A stretch of 53,114 nucleotides of DNA from a virus, in the IMG/VR virus record IMGVR_UViG_3300034283_001180, positions 1 through 53,114 of that record; one strand, written 5' to 3'. This document shows positions 19,240 through 28,296 of the stretch, piece after piece. Both the position numbers and the translations under genes were made by a program. Below the pieces are notes generated by a model that did not search any database, was not told the origin of the DNA, and worked only from the letters and a program-made list of their open reading frames with translations. Position 1 is the stretch's first letter. Each line of letters opens with the position of its first letter.

Positions 19240-19688
19240 TGGCAGATGTAGTAAAAGTCGTTGAAACTAAAAACAAAGTAATTGTATCTACTCCAGGATC
19301 TCAAGGTCCTAGAGGAAGAACTATTCTCAATGGTTCTGGTTCACCTTCAGCCAATTTAGGCTTAGAAGGAGATTTTTATTACGACAAAGATTCTGCAACA
19401 TTCTATGGTCCAAAGTTATCCGACATCACATGGGTAGGAGCCACAGTAGTAGAATTTGCGACAACCGAAAACGTTTCTTATTCTACATCCTGGGAGCTTT
19501 CTCAAGTTGTTGGTCCAGTAAATGGTGAATACTCTATACAAATAACACATAACTTAGGATACAGTCCAAGTGTTACGATTAAGTCAAGCTCAGGCGATGT
19601 AGTAGAAACTGGCATCAATTATGATTCTCTTAATGTATTAACTCTTGTAATGGCACAGCCATTTTCTGGAACAGTATACCTATCATAA
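19239..19688 (+). CDS. Small tail-fibre protein
   Basis: 149 residues. A short collagen-like GSQGPRG near residue 20 precedes GLEGDFYYDKDSATFYGPK, a motif frequent in fibre proteins, and the C-terminal 50 residues form a beta domain (ITHNLGYSPSVTIKSSSGD) that resembles receptor-facing tips. It overlaps the previous stop by 1 nt, so it is coupled to the BppU-like protein. Confidence 0.7.
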   Translation: MADVVKVVETKNKVIVSTPGSQGPRGRTILNGSGSPSANLGLEGDFYYDKDSATFYGPKLSDITWVGATVVEFATTENVSYSTSWELSQVVGPVNGEYSIQITHNLGYSPSVTIKSSSGDVVETGINYDSLNVLTLVMAQPFSGTVYLS

Positions 19689-19699
19689 GGAGATAAAAA

Positions 19700-20980
19700 A
19701 TGGCAAGAAAATTTTTGGTAAGCGTCGACCTAAATAAAAATGAACTTCTCAATGCCAGAATTCAAAATTTAGGTAGTGCACCGTCCAGTCCAGTAACTGG
19801 TCAAATTTACTACAATACTGGAGATAATACATTATACTTCTGGAATGGAACAGAGTGGATTCCAACATCTGGTTCACAAGAAGTAATTCAAGACTTAATA
19901 GGCTCTTCGATAGATGGCGGAGTAGGATTAACAAAAACCTATAATGATTCTACTGGAGTAACAACTTTAGATTTAGACGATACAACAGTAACTGCAGGAT
20001 CTTATGGTTCTAGCACAGAAATTCCTACCTTTACAGTTGACGCACAGGGTAGACTAACTGCTGCTGGATCCACCACTATATCTACGGATTTAGATATAGC
20101 TTCAGATTCTGGAACAGATACAATTTCTCTTCTTTCGGAAACATTGACAGTTTCTGGCGGAGAGGGAATAGATACTTCGATTTCTGCAGGAACAATTACA
20201 ATTTCTGGAGAAGATGCATCTGATACCAATAAGGGTATTGCAAGTTTTAATTCTACAGATTTTTCTGTAACAAATGGTCATGTAAGTTTAGCTAAAGATC
20301 CAGTAATAACACTTTCTGGAGACGTTGCTGGTTCTGCTACTATGACAAATCTTGGCGACGTAACAATTACAACAACTGTTCAGCCAAACTCTGTAGCTTT
20401 AGGAACAGACACCACAGGAAATTATGTTGCGACAATTGCTGGAACTGTAAATGAAATTACAGTAACAGGTTCTGGTTCAGAAACAGCTGCCGTAACTATC
20501 GGATTACCAGATGACGTAACAGTTTCTGGAAACTTAACAGTTAATGGAAATCTAGAAGTACAAGGCTCAATTAACTCTATTAGCACAACTGAAGTCAATA
20601 TTATTGACAACAAGGTTGTATTAAATTCTAATGTAACTGGAGCTCCATCTGCAGATGCAGGAATAAAGGTTGAGCGAGGAACTTCTTCTGATGTAGAAAT
20701 TTTATGGAATGAGACTTCAGATCAATGGCAATTAACAAATGATGGGTCAAATTATCATGAAATTACTAGAAAGTTTAAACAAACTCTTTCTACTTCGGCA
20801 ACATCTTATACACTAACTCACAATTTGAATACACAAGATGTTGTAGTTCAAATTTATGAAGTTGCATCTCCATACCAGCAAGTTTTTACAGATGTAGAGC
20901 ATACAAATGCAAACACTGTAACTATTAAATTTGCTACCGCACCAACTGCTGGAGAATATAGAGTAGTAGTTATAGGATAA
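19700..20980 (+). CDS. Tail-fibre protein (426 aa)
   Basis: Behind AAGGAG. N-terminal attachment domain with GQIYYNTGDNTLYFWNGTEW (about 33-52), a long Ser/Thr/Gly beta-helix-like shaft with NVTGAPSADAGI...VERGTS near 305-325, and a C-terminal beta domain (YTLTHNLNTQDVVVQIYE). The final domain echoes the ITHNLGY tip of the preceding protein, suggesting shared receptor-type tips. It is probably a trimeric fibre contacting the host surface. Confidence 0.75.
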   Translation: MARKFLVSVDLNKNELLNARIQNLGSAPSSPVTGQIYYNTGDNTLYFWNGTEWIPTSGSQEVIQDLIGSSIDGGVGLTKTYNDSTGVTTLDLDDTTVTAGSYGSSTEIPTFTVDAQGRLTAAGSTTISTDLDIASDSGTDTISLLSETLTVSGGEGIDTSISAGTITISGEDASDTNKGIASFNSTDFSVTNGHVSLAKDPVITLSGDVAGSATMTNLGDVTITTTVQPNSVALGTDTTGNYVATIAGTVNEITVTGSGSETAAVTIGLPDDVTVSGNLTVNGNLEVQGSINSISTTEVNIIDNKVVLNSNVTGAPSADAGIKVERGTSSDVEILWNETSDQWQLTNDGSNYHEITRKFKQTLSTSATSYTLTHNLNTQDVVVQIYEVASPYQQVFTDVEHTNANTVTIKFATAPTAGEYRVVVIG

Positions 20981-20990
20981 GGAATTAATA

Positions 20991-21365
20991 ATGGCAAAAT
21001 TTAAATCATTATTAAACTTAGTAACTTTATCGGCAGACCCAGTTTCTGGGTCTGCTGGAGATGTTTACTTTAATGTAACATCAAAGAATCTAAAAATACA
21101 TAATGGTTTAGAGTGGACCGATTTAACACCTGGATCTACAGATCCAACTCCATTTTATATGCATACTCACACTTATGATGGAGATGTACACACGATTAAC
21201 TTACAAGAAACAATTAACTTTACAACAGATATAAACGATGATGCATCAGTTAATGAAACAATTCCTGCTATAATAGGACTTGATGGCGGTGCACCAAATT
21301 CAACATACGACAATGTTTCCGCAACAAATGTTACATTGTTAGACGGAGGCGAAGTTGGCAACTAA
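20991..21365 (+). CDS. Short fibre-associated protein (124 aa)
   Basis: Starts MAKFKSLLNLVTLSADPVSG behind AAGGAA. The segment GDVYFNVTSKNLKIHNGLEW matches the attachment motif of the neighbouring fibres (GxxYYNTxxxxLxxWNGxxW). It lacks a shaft and ends at the overlap with the next gene, so it may cap or link a fibre made by that gene. Confidence 0.65.
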   Translation: MAKFKSLLNLVTLSADPVSGSAGDVYFNVTSKNLKIHNGLEWTDLTPGSTDPTPFYMHTHTYDGDVHTINLQETINFTTDINDDASVNETIPAIIGLDGGAPNSTYDNVSATNVTLLDGGEVGN

Positions 21366-22425
21366 TTTCCCAACAAATTTAGACGATTTGTCAAATCCAC
21401 AAGGTACAGATTCCTTACAAGGTCACGCTCAATTACACACAAATGTAAATGATGCGATTGAAGCGTTACAAGAAAAAGTAGGTGTTAATAACTCTACTGA
21501 TGTTACATCTTTAGATTACCGTGTAACTTCTCTTGAAAATGTTCCACAGAGCACTGAAGCTAAACTAATTTATGAAACTGTTAGCAACAATACTGGCTCA
21601 GCAATTGCAAAAGGCAAGGCAGTATATGTAAGTGGCGCAGTTGGAGCATCAGGAAAGCTTAGAGTATCTTTAGCATCTAATGTATCAGAGAGTACGTCTA
21701 CAAAAACTTTTGGAATAACACGACAATCAATTGCAGATGGCGCAGAGGGTGAAGTTGTATCTGAAGGTTTACTTCAAGGTATAAATACAACTGGCGCAAA
21801 CGATGGAGATCCAGTTTGGCTAGGAACAAATGGTAATTTATTATTTGGATTAGCAAACAAACCATCTGCTCCAGCACATTTAGTATTTTTAGGTATAGTA
21901 ATAAGAGGCAATCAGGCAAACACAGGCTCCATGTTTGTAAAAGTACAAAATGGATTTGAGCTTGAAGAACTTCATAATGTTTCTATAACAAACCCACAAG
22001 ATGGGCAGATTCTCCAATATAACTCATCTACTGGTCTTTGGGAAAATGTAAATTTAGATTTAGAATATGCAAAAGATGAAGATGTTGCCTTAATAAATAC
22101 AACATTAGGATTGGCTGGAAACAATGACCTAACTATTACTGGTATAGAAAATAAGACCACAATAGATAGCTTTAATTCCAGTACATATAGAACAATTAAA
22201 TATAGTTTGCAGATATCAAAGGGTAGCGAATATATATCTTCGGATTACCTGCTTTTAAATGATGGGACAGATATTAACGTATCTGAGTCTAACATTATAT
22301 CAAATACATCAAGTAGCCTAGCAAATGTTACATTTGAATCAAATGCAGGTATAATTAGCTTATGCGTAACTCCCACAACCTCTGCTGTTACAGCAAGATA
22401 TGTGCGGACTGCGCTTAAAGCTTAA
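21355..22425 (+). CDS. Tail-fibre/adhesin protein with TTG start
   Basis: 356 residues starting at TTG 21355 (MATNFPTNLDDLSNPQGTDS) with GGAGG 7 nt upstream, inside the end of the previous gene. NDAIEALQEKVG near residue 32 gives a short coiled coil for trimerisation, followed by VNNTGSAIAKGKAVYVSG-type beta repeats as in fibre heads. The C-terminal 100 residues are a beta domain. Role: host adsorption. Confidence 0.7.
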   Translation: MATNFPTNLDDLSNPQGTDSLQGHAQLHTNVNDAIEALQEKVGVNNSTDVTSLDYRVTSLENVPQSTEAKLIYETVSNNTGSAIAKGKAVYVSGAVGASGKLRVSLASNVSESTSTKTFGITRQSIADGAEGEVVSEGLLQGINTTGANDGDPVWLGTNGNLLFGLANKPSAPAHLVFLGIVIRGNQANTGSMFVKVQNGFELEELHNVSITNPQDGQILQYNSSTGLWENVNLDLEYAKDEDVALINTTLGLAGNNDLTITGIENKTTIDSFNSSTYRTIKYSLQISKGSEYISSDYLLLNDGTDINVSESNIISNTSSSLANVTFESNAGIISLCVTPTTSAVTARYVRTALKA

Positions 22426-22442
22426 TCAAGGGGGTTGTCAGA

Positions 22443-24032
22443 GTGGCAACAGTAAATAAAAATTTTAGAGTAAAAAATGGTCTGGTAGTTGAAGGAAATA
22501 CCGCTACCGTAAATGGCTATGACATATTAACAAAGGCATCTGCAGATCAGTCTTATATTATTGATCTTATTGGCGGTACCGCAACTTCTGCAAATACCCC
22601 AAATACAGTTGTTAAGCGTGATGGATCTGGCAATTTTTCAGCTGGAACAATTACAGCAACATTTAGTGGTAATTTAACTGGTAACGTAACTGGTACAGTT
22701 TCGGACATTTCGAATCATGATACTGGAGACTTAGCAGAAGGAACAAACTTATATTTTACAAACCAGAGAGCTTTGGATGCAACATCGGCCGCTTACGACG
22801 CAGCAGGTGCAGCTTCAGCGGCACAATCGGCAGCAGAAGCAACTGCAGCATCATACACAGATAGCGTAGTAAATAGTTTAGATACAGACGATATTGAAGA
22901 AGGTTCATCTAATCTATACTTTACAAATCAGAGAGCTCTTAACGCTACATCATCTGCTTATGACGCAGCAGGTGCAGCTTCAGCAGCCCAGTCCGCAGCA
23001 CAATCTTATGCTGATAATTTAGTAAATGGTCTAGATACAGATGACATTGAAGAAGGTGCCTCTAACCTTTACTTTACAAATGGTCGTGCTAGAAATGCAA
23101 TGGGAGCTGGCACAGGATTATCATATGATTCTTCAACAGGAACATTCTCCGTAACAGCAAATACTTTCGACGCTTGGGGTTCAGCATCTGCAGCAGAAGC
23201 AGCAGCAAACAGCTATACAGATGATGAAATAAATGCACTTACAACAACTGATATTGAAGAGGGCACAAATCTTTATTATACAGATACACGTGCTCGTGGT
23301 GCAGTAAGCGCTGGCTCAGGATTAAGCTATAATGGTGGAACTGGTGAATTTTCAGTAGACACATCTGTTATTGCCAATAAGTCATATGTTGACACAGCAA
23401 TAACAAATCTTGTTGATGGAGCACCAGGACTTCTAGATACATTAAATGAAATTGCAGCAGCAATTAACGATGATGAAAATTTCTTTACTACAGTAACAAA
23501 TAGCATCAACGGAAAACTTTCGCTAACTGGTGGAACTTTAACTGGAGCACTAACACTTAATGCAGACCCAGTAAATGCGCTTGAGGCAGCTACTAAGCAA
23601 TATGTAGATGCAGCAGAATCCGCAGCACAATCAGCTGCCGAATCAACTGCACAGGCAGCTCTTGATGATGTTCTAGATGGCACAACTGACTTCACAGCAC
23701 TTGATGTAAATTCAGTTTCTCGTCAAGTTGCAGCAACAACTGGAAATATAGTTACAGCAGCAGCAACTACCGTTCTAAGCTGGAATAAGACAGACTATAG
23801 ATCTGCTAAAATTTTAGTTAAGGCTAAGAATGGATCGCATACTCATGTTTCTGAGGTAATAGCTACGCTAGATACATCAGATAATATTGCTTTAAATGAA
23901 TATGGAATTACAACAACAAATGGATCATTGATAACAATTGATGCAGACATTAACAGCGGAAGCGTACGAATCCGTGTAACTCCAACACATAATAATACTG
24001 AAGTTATGGCACACGCCACTCTTCTTGCTTAA
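22443..24032 (+). CDS. Large tail-fibre protein with NLYFTN repeats
   Basis: 529 residues from GTG 22443 (VATVNKNFRVKNGLVVEG). Three to four repeats of DDIEEG-x-SNLYFTN-x-RA alternate with Ala-rich helices (AYDAAGAASAAQSAA), an arrangement known from long phage fibre shafts. Then VDGAPGLLDTLNEIAAAIND, a common fibre module, and LTLNADPVNALEAATKQYVD. The C-terminal 100 residues are a new beta domain. The N-terminal VAT-x-N-x-FxVKN-xLVV block is shared with the next gene, so both may dock at the same site. Confidence 0.8.
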   Translation: MATVNKNFRVKNGLVVEGNTATVNGYDILTKASADQSYIIDLIGGTATSANTPNTVVKRDGSGNFSAGTITATFSGNLTGNVTGTVSDISNHDTGDLAEGTNLYFTNQRALDATSAAYDAAGAASAAQSAAEATAASYTDSVVNSLDTDDIEEGSSNLYFTNQRALNATSSAYDAAGAASAAQSAAQSYADNLVNGLDTDDIEEGASNLYFTNGRARNAMGAGTGLSYDSSTGTFSVTANTFDAWGSASAAEAAANSYTDDEINALTTTDIEEGTNLYYTDTRARGAVSAGSGLSYNGGTGEFSVDTSVIANKSYVDTAITNLVDGAPGLLDTLNEIAAAINDDENFFTTVTNSINGKLSLTGGTLTGALTLNADPVNALEAATKQYVDAAESAAQSAAESTAQAALDDVLDGTTDFTALDVNSVSRQVAATTGNIVTAAATTVLSWNKTDYRSAKILVKAKNGSHTHVSEVIATLDTSDNIALNEYGITTTNGSLITIDADINSGSVRIRVTPTHNNTEVMAHATLLA

Positions 24033-24048
24033 CAATTAAATATTAATT

Positions 24049-24069
24049 GGTGGGGGCCAGTCCCCCACC
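24049..24069 (+). terminator. GGTGGGGG hairpin
   Basis: GGTGGGGG, CCAGT loop, CCCCCACC (8 pairs), 17 nt after the large fibre gene; only a weak AAAATTT follows. It may reduce rather than stop transcription. Confidence 0.5.
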
Positions 24070-24094
24070 TAAAATTTCGGGGGATATTGAACTC

Positions 24095-24415
24095 GTGGCA
24101 ACATTAAATAGAGACTTTAAAGTTAAAAATAATCTAGTAGTCCAGTCTGGACAGGTTACACTAGGCTCAGTACCCCTTAGATATAATTCAGATAATAATA
24201 AATTACAAATCCAGGTCAATAATCAGTGGATAGATATAGCTGATTCTAATGACATGGGATTTAATGATTTAGATTTAGCCATTGACTACAATGGCTCGCC
24301 AATATATTCTGTTGGTGATACGGGGGTCGTTACTGAGGCTACTAAATTTGCCGATGGCGGTTCCCCAAGTAGCTCATCATTTGCGCTTACGTTTGATTCA
24401 GGAGTGGTTTCCTAG
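24095..24415 (+). CDS. Short fibre-like protein (106 aa), GTG start
   Basis: GTG 24095 (VATLNRDFKVKNNLVVQSG) follows GGGGGA and matches the first residues of the 22443 gene; the longer frame reads through the hairpin at 24049. The protein has the attachment motif RYNSDNNKLQIQVNNQW and a Gly/Ser-rich end (ADGGSPSSSSFALTFDSG). It looks like an N-terminal docking domain with a minimal tip, perhaps a decoration or a remnant of a larger fibre. Confidence 0.65.
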   Translation: MATLNRDFKVKNNLVVQSGQVTLGSVPLRYNSDNNKLQIQVNNQWIDIADSNDMGFNDLDLAIDYNGSPIYSVGDTGVVTEATKFADGGSPSSSSFALTFDSGVVS

Positions 24416-24437
24416 TAAAATAAGCAAGTGGTATAAT
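24409..24437 (+). promoter_or_regulatory. Possible promoter for the 858-aa fibre gene
   Basis: TTCCTA (24409-24414), 17 bp, TATAAT (24432-24437). A second TATAAA ends 5 nt before ATG 24462. Confidence 0.45.
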
Positions 24438-24461
24438 TCTAATATAGGGGTATAAAACAAA

Positions 24462-27038
24462 ATGGCAACAGTAAGAATTCAACTTAGAAGAGGAACCTCT
24501 TCACAATGGGATACCGCAAACCCAACATTAGCTGCGGGAGAAATTGGTATTGAAACAGATACCAATACATTTAAATTTGGTGATGGCGTAACAGCTTGGA
24601 ATAGCTTAGATTATGCGCTATCAAATACAGTAGACGATTATATTCCATTATCACTTAAGGGAGCAAATAACGGTGTTGCAGAACTAGATGGTTCTGGAAA
24701 AATTCCTTATTCGCAAATACCAAGTATTGATGAGCTTTCGCAAGATGCTGTAAACACTGCTCTTGTTGCAGGAACTGGTATTACAAAAACCTATAATGAC
24801 GGAGCAAACACTATCACAGTTGCCGTTGATACATCCGTTATTGCCACTAAAGCAGAATTAGCAGAAGTTGCACAGGATTCTGTAAACGATTCTTTGGTTG
24901 CAGGATCTGGTCTGCAAAAGACTTATGATGATGTAAATAATTTAATTACACTTGAAATTTCTTCTGCTGTTGCTACAGTAACTGGAGCACAAAATTTAAC
25001 AAACAAGACTTTAACTTCTCCAGTAATTGAAAATGGAGCCACCTTGAAGGGTGGACTTTCATTTGAAGGCTCAACAAATGATGACTATGAAACTTCTTTA
25101 GTAGTAGTTGACCCAACAACTGATAACACAATTAGCATACCAAATTCTAGTGGAACTATGGCATTAACTTCAGACTTAACACCATATGCACTATTATCTG
25201 GTGCAACATTTACAGGAGCAGTTAATGGTACAGACTTAACATTATCTGGAAACCTAACTGTTAATGGAACTACAACAAATATTAATACAACAAATCTTAC
25301 AGTAGAAGATAAGAATGTTATTTTAGGAGATACTTTAAGTCCATCTAATGCTACTGCAGATGGAGGCGGAATTTCTCTAAAGGGAGATACTGATAAGTAT
25401 ATACAGTGGTCTCTTTCCGATGATGCATGGGTATCCTCAGAAGACTTTGAATTACCAGTTGGAAAATCATATAAAATTGATGGAGATGTTGTTTTAACAA
25501 GCTCTGAAGTTTTAGGTAAATCTCTTCCATCTGGATTAATTGTTGGAACAAATGATGTCCAAGAATTAACAAATAAAACAATTGATTTAACTTCAAATAC
25601 ACTTACTGGAACAGTTGCTGAATTTAATGCAGCTTTACAGGATGAAAGTTTTGCAACATTAAGCGGTGCAGAGACTTTAACAAATAAAACTTTATCTTCT
25701 CCAGTAATTAATGGCCCAACTGGATTAAACAAGACAGATGTCGGACTTTCAAATGTAGATAATGTTGCTGATTTAGATAAGCCAATTTCAACAGCAACTC
25801 AGTCAGCTCTTGATTTAAAGGCACCTTTATCTGGACCTTCATTTACTGGAACTGTGTCGTTACCAAGCACAACAAGCATTGGCAACGTTTCTTCATCAGA
25901 AATCGCAACACTTGATGGAGTGACTTCAGCAATTCAAACACAAATTGATACTAAGGCTCCATCTGCCAGCCCAACATTTACAGGCACAGTCTCTTTGCCT
26001 AGCGATACAAGCATTGGCAACGTTTCTTCATCAGAGATTGAAACACTTAACGGAGTAACTTCAGCAATTCAGACACAGTTAGATGCAAGACTAGAAGCTA
26101 CGCTTGCTGCCTCAACATATGCACCTATTGAGTCTCCTACATTCACAGGAACAGTTTCTGGAATTACAAAATCTATGGTTGGACTTGCAAATGTTGACAA
26201 TACAGCTGATAGCGCAAAGCCAATATCTGCAGCAACTCAAACAGCTCTTGATTTGAAAGCACCTTTGTCTGGACCTACCTTTACAGGAACAGTCACTCTA
26301 CCTAGCACAACTAGCGTAGGTAACGTTTCTGCAACAGAGATTGGATACCTTGACGGTGTAACCTCAGCAGTACAGACCCAGCTTGACGCTAAGCTAGCCT
26401 CAGCTACAGCAGCTTCAACTTATGCACCAAAAGAGTCTCCTACCTTTACAGGAACAGTCACTCTACCTAGCACAACTAGCGTAGGTAACGTTTCTGCAAC
26501 AGAGCTTGGATACCTCGACGGTGTAACCTCAGCAGTACAGACCCAGCTTGACGCTAAGCTAGCCTCAGCTACAGCAGCCTCAACTTATGCACCGATTGCC
26601 TCACCAACATTTACAGGAACTGTAACTGTTGCAGCATCTGGCGTAGCATTTACAGATGGAACACAAACCAAGGAAGGTGTCCCATCAAGAACTACAGTTT
26701 ACGGTGCTGCCACTGGTGCTCAGCAGAGCGCTATAACAGCAAATGCAACTCTTAGCACATTAGGATATAGAGACGCAATGATCGAGGTAAACTCATCATC
26801 TGATGTCACATTAACAATTCCACTTAATTCAGCAACTGCGTTTCCAGTAGGAACATCAATAGATGTTGTTAGAGTAGGAACTGGAAATGTTATTATTGCT
26901 GGAAGTGCTGGTGTTACAATTAATGCAACACCACAAAATGCAACAAATCAAGCAAAACTAAGATCACAGTGGTCTTCAGCAACATTACTTAAGAGAGGCA
27001 CTGACTCTTGGATAGTAATGGGAGACCTAACAGTTTAA
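24462..27038 (+). CDS. Long tail fibre with Mtd-type N-terminal domain
   Basis: 858 residues. MATVRIQLRRGTSSQWDTAN ... AAGEIGIETDTNTFKFGDG matches the N-terminal domain of major tropism determinant-like fibres. The shaft holds repeats of PTFTGTV-x-LPS-x-TS-x-GNVS, ending in two near-identical 55-residue units (165-bp tandem repeat). The C-terminus (YRDAMIEVNSSSDVTLTIPL) is a beta domain likely facing the receptor. No diversity-generating retroelement (TR/VR pair or reverse transcriptase) is seen. Confidence 0.8.
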   Translation: MATVRIQLRRGTSSQWDTANPTLAAGEIGIETDTNTFKFGDGVTAWNSLDYALSNTVDDYIPLSLKGANNGVAELDGSGKIPYSQIPSIDELSQDAVNTALVAGTGITKTYNDGANTITVAVDTSVIATKAELAEVAQDSVNDSLVAGSGLQKTYDDVNNLITLEISSAVATVTGAQNLTNKTLTSPVIENGATLKGGLSFEGSTNDDYETSLVVVDPTTDNTISIPNSSGTMALTSDLTPYALLSGATFTGAVNGTDLTLSGNLTVNGTTTNINTTNLTVEDKNVILGDTLSPSNATADGGGISLKGDTDKYIQWSLSDDAWVSSEDFELPVGKSYKIDGDVVLTSSEVLGKSLPSGLIVGTNDVQELTNKTIDLTSNTLTGTVAEFNAALQDESFATLSGAETLTNKTLSSPVINGPTGLNKTDVGLSNVDNVADLDKPISTATQSALDLKAPLSGPSFTGTVSLPSTTSIGNVSSSEIATLDGVTSAIQTQIDTKAPSASPTFTGTVSLPSDTSIGNVSSSEIETLNGVTSAIQTQLDARLEATLAASTYAPIESPTFTGTVSGITKSMVGLANVDNTADSAKPISAATQTALDLKAPLSGPTFTGTVTLPSTTSVGNVSATEIGYLDGVTSAVQTQLDAKLASATAASTYAPKESPTFTGTVTLPSTTSVGNVSATELGYLDGVTSAVQTQLDAKLASATAASTYAPIASPTFTGTVTVAASGVAFTDGTQTKEGVPSRTTVYGAATGAQQSAITANATLSTLGYRDAMIEVNSSSDVTLTIPLNSATAFPVGTSIDVVRVGTGNVIIAGSAGVTINATPQNATNQAKLRSQWSSATLLKRGTDSWIVMGDLTV
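26275..26599 (+). repeat. Tandem 165-bp repeat within fibre gene
   Basis: About 26275-26434 and 26440-26599 are nearly identical (period 165 bp, 55 aa), differing at few bases. Such units allow fibre length change by recombination. Confidence 0.8.
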
Positions 27039-27059
27039 TAAAATTACAAGGAGAATAAG

Positions 27060-28205
27060 ATGGCAATTTCAAAAAGAAGAGGAACTAAATCCTCAGCACA
27101 AGATAACTTTCTTGAGCCGTTAAATGTAACAAATCTTACAGCCGTTGATGTTGGAACTAATAGACCATATTTAGCTACAGCAGCAACAACACAAGCTGGT
27201 GCATCAGGCACTGGTGGTGCTGTAGATTTATCTTGGACATTGCCATCTAATTCTCCAGCAGCAACAAGTTATGACATAACAACTACACCAGCAACATATA
27301 CCGCAAATACATCTTCAACAACCTATAGATTTGAAGGTTTAGTGTCTGGACAAAGCTATACATTTACAGTAATTCCAAAAAATAGTTCTGGTTCAGCAAA
27401 AACTCCTAATACAACATCATCTTCTGTTTCTGCAACAACAGTGCCTCAGGCGCCACAAAGCGTAACAGCCTCTGCCTCATCTGCTAATTCAAATACTGTT
27501 AGCTGGACAATTGGCGGAAATGGAGGAAAGCCATTATCTGCACATAATGTTTATGGATCAGACAACAACAACTCACTTGGTCTTTCTGCATCAGCTACAA
27601 GCGCAACTATTAATGACCCAGGAGCAGCTCCAGGAGCACAGACATATTATGTTACAGCAGTAAATGCAAATGGAACTTCTGCTAACTCTAATAGCACTGG
27701 AAGCGTTACTACAATCCCGCCGTTTTTCCCATTCTTCCCACCGTTCTTCCCACCGTTCTTCCCATTCTTCCCACCATTCTTCCCACCATTCTTCCCACCA
27801 TTCTTCCCACCGTTCTTCCCATTCTTCCCACCATTCTTCCCACCGTTCTTCCCACCATTCTTCCCACCGTTCTTCCCATTCTTCCCACCATTCTTCCCAC
27901 CATTCTTCCCACCATTCTTCCCACCATTCTTCCCATTCTTCCCACCATTCTTCCCACCGTTCTTCCCACCATTCTTCCCACCATTCTTCCCATTCTTCCC
28001 ACCGTTCTTCCCATTCTTCCCACCATTCTTCCCATTCTTCCCACCATTCTTCCCACCATTCTTCCCAGGATTCGGACCGTACTTCCCAGCCTTTAAGGGA
28101 CCATTCTTCCCAGGATTCGGACCGTTCTTCCCAGGATTTGGACCGTTCTTCCCGTTCTTCCCAGGATTCGGTGGCGGACCATTCTTCCCAGGATTCGGAT
28201 ACTAA
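27060..28205 (+). CDS. Fibronectin-III protein with long Phe/Pro repeat tail
   Basis: 381 residues behind AAGGAG. Residues about 45-215 contain two fibronectin type III-like domains (GGAVDLSWTLPSNSPAATSY and NTVSWTIGGNGGKPLSAHNV). From about residue 220 almost every residue is Phe or Pro in PFF and PPFF units, and the last 50 residues switch to PFFPGFG. Only CCA/CCG third-base changes vary in the repeat DNA, pointing to recent expansion. Such a hydrophobic Pro-rich tail is not a normal fibre shaft; it may insert in a membrane, stack with itself or be enzymatically modified. Seven oxygenase genes follow. Confidence 0.75.
   Translation: MAISKRRGTKSSAQDNFLEPLNVTNLTAVDVGTNRPYLATAATTQAGASGTGGAVDLSWTLPSNSPAATSYDITTTPATYTANTSSTTYRFEGLVSGQSYTFTVIPKNSSGSAKTPNTTSSSVSATTVPQAPQSVTASASSANSNTVSWTIGGNGGKPLSAHNVYGSDNNNSLGLSASATSATINDPGAAPGAQTYYVTAVNANGTSANSNSTGSVTTIPPFFPFFPPFFPPFFPFFPPFFPPFFPPFFPPFFPFFPPFFPPFFPPFFPPFFPFFPPFFPPFFPPFFPPFFPFFPPFFPPFFPPFFPPFFPFFPPFFPFFPPFFPFFPPFFPPFFPGFGPYFPAFKGPFFPGFGPFFPGFGPFFPFFPGFGGGPFFPGFGY
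27718..28200 (+). repeat. PFF/PPFF-coding low-complexity repeat
   Basis: Units TTCTTCCCA and TTCTTCCCACCA/G recur from 27718 to about 28065, then with GGATTCGGA inserts to 28200. Long shadow frames (His/Ser-rich, or Val-Gly-Arg-Met on the other strand) are by-products. Confidence 0.9.
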
Positions 28206-28213
28206 TAAATTAA

Positions 28214-28238
28214 AAGTGGGGGAGTAAATCCCCCACTT
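28214..28238 (+). terminator. Hairpin terminator after fibre block
   Basis: AAGTGGGGGA / TCCCCCACTT, 10 perfect pairs with GTAAA loop, 8 nt past the stop. Confidence 0.75.
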
Positions 28239-28243
28239 AGCTA

Positions 28244-28272
28244 TTGTTTATATATTTCGTATATGATACAAT
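28244..28272 (+). promoter_or_regulatory. Promoter of the oxygenase cluster
   Basis: TTGTTT (28244-28249), 17 bp, TACAAT (28267-28272), 24 nt before ATG 28297. Confidence 0.65.
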
Positions 28273-28296
28273 TTACATACATGTACAGGAGATATT

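Noticed and set aside
25085-25732. 215-codon minus-strand frame inside the long fibre gene
   Set aside because: It is antisense to a well-supported fibre gene, has no ribosome site or promoter, and its composition mirrors the sense repeats.
24462-27038. Diversity-generating retroelement, suggested by the Mtd-type N-terminus
   Set aside because: No reverse transcriptase gene or adenine-variable template/variable repeat pair is visible; the repeats are ordinary fibre shaft duplications.
27718-28200. Possible CRISPR array in the repeat tract
   Set aside because: The units are contiguous 9-12-nt codon repeats without spacers and lie in a coding frame.
27664-28227. Long His/Ser-rich frame on the plus strand and Val-Gly-Arg-Met frame on the minus strand across the Phe/Pro repeat
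   Set aside because: Both are by-products of the 9/12-nt repeat, which keeps every frame open; only the frame fused to the fibronectin-III domains has a ribosome site and domain context.
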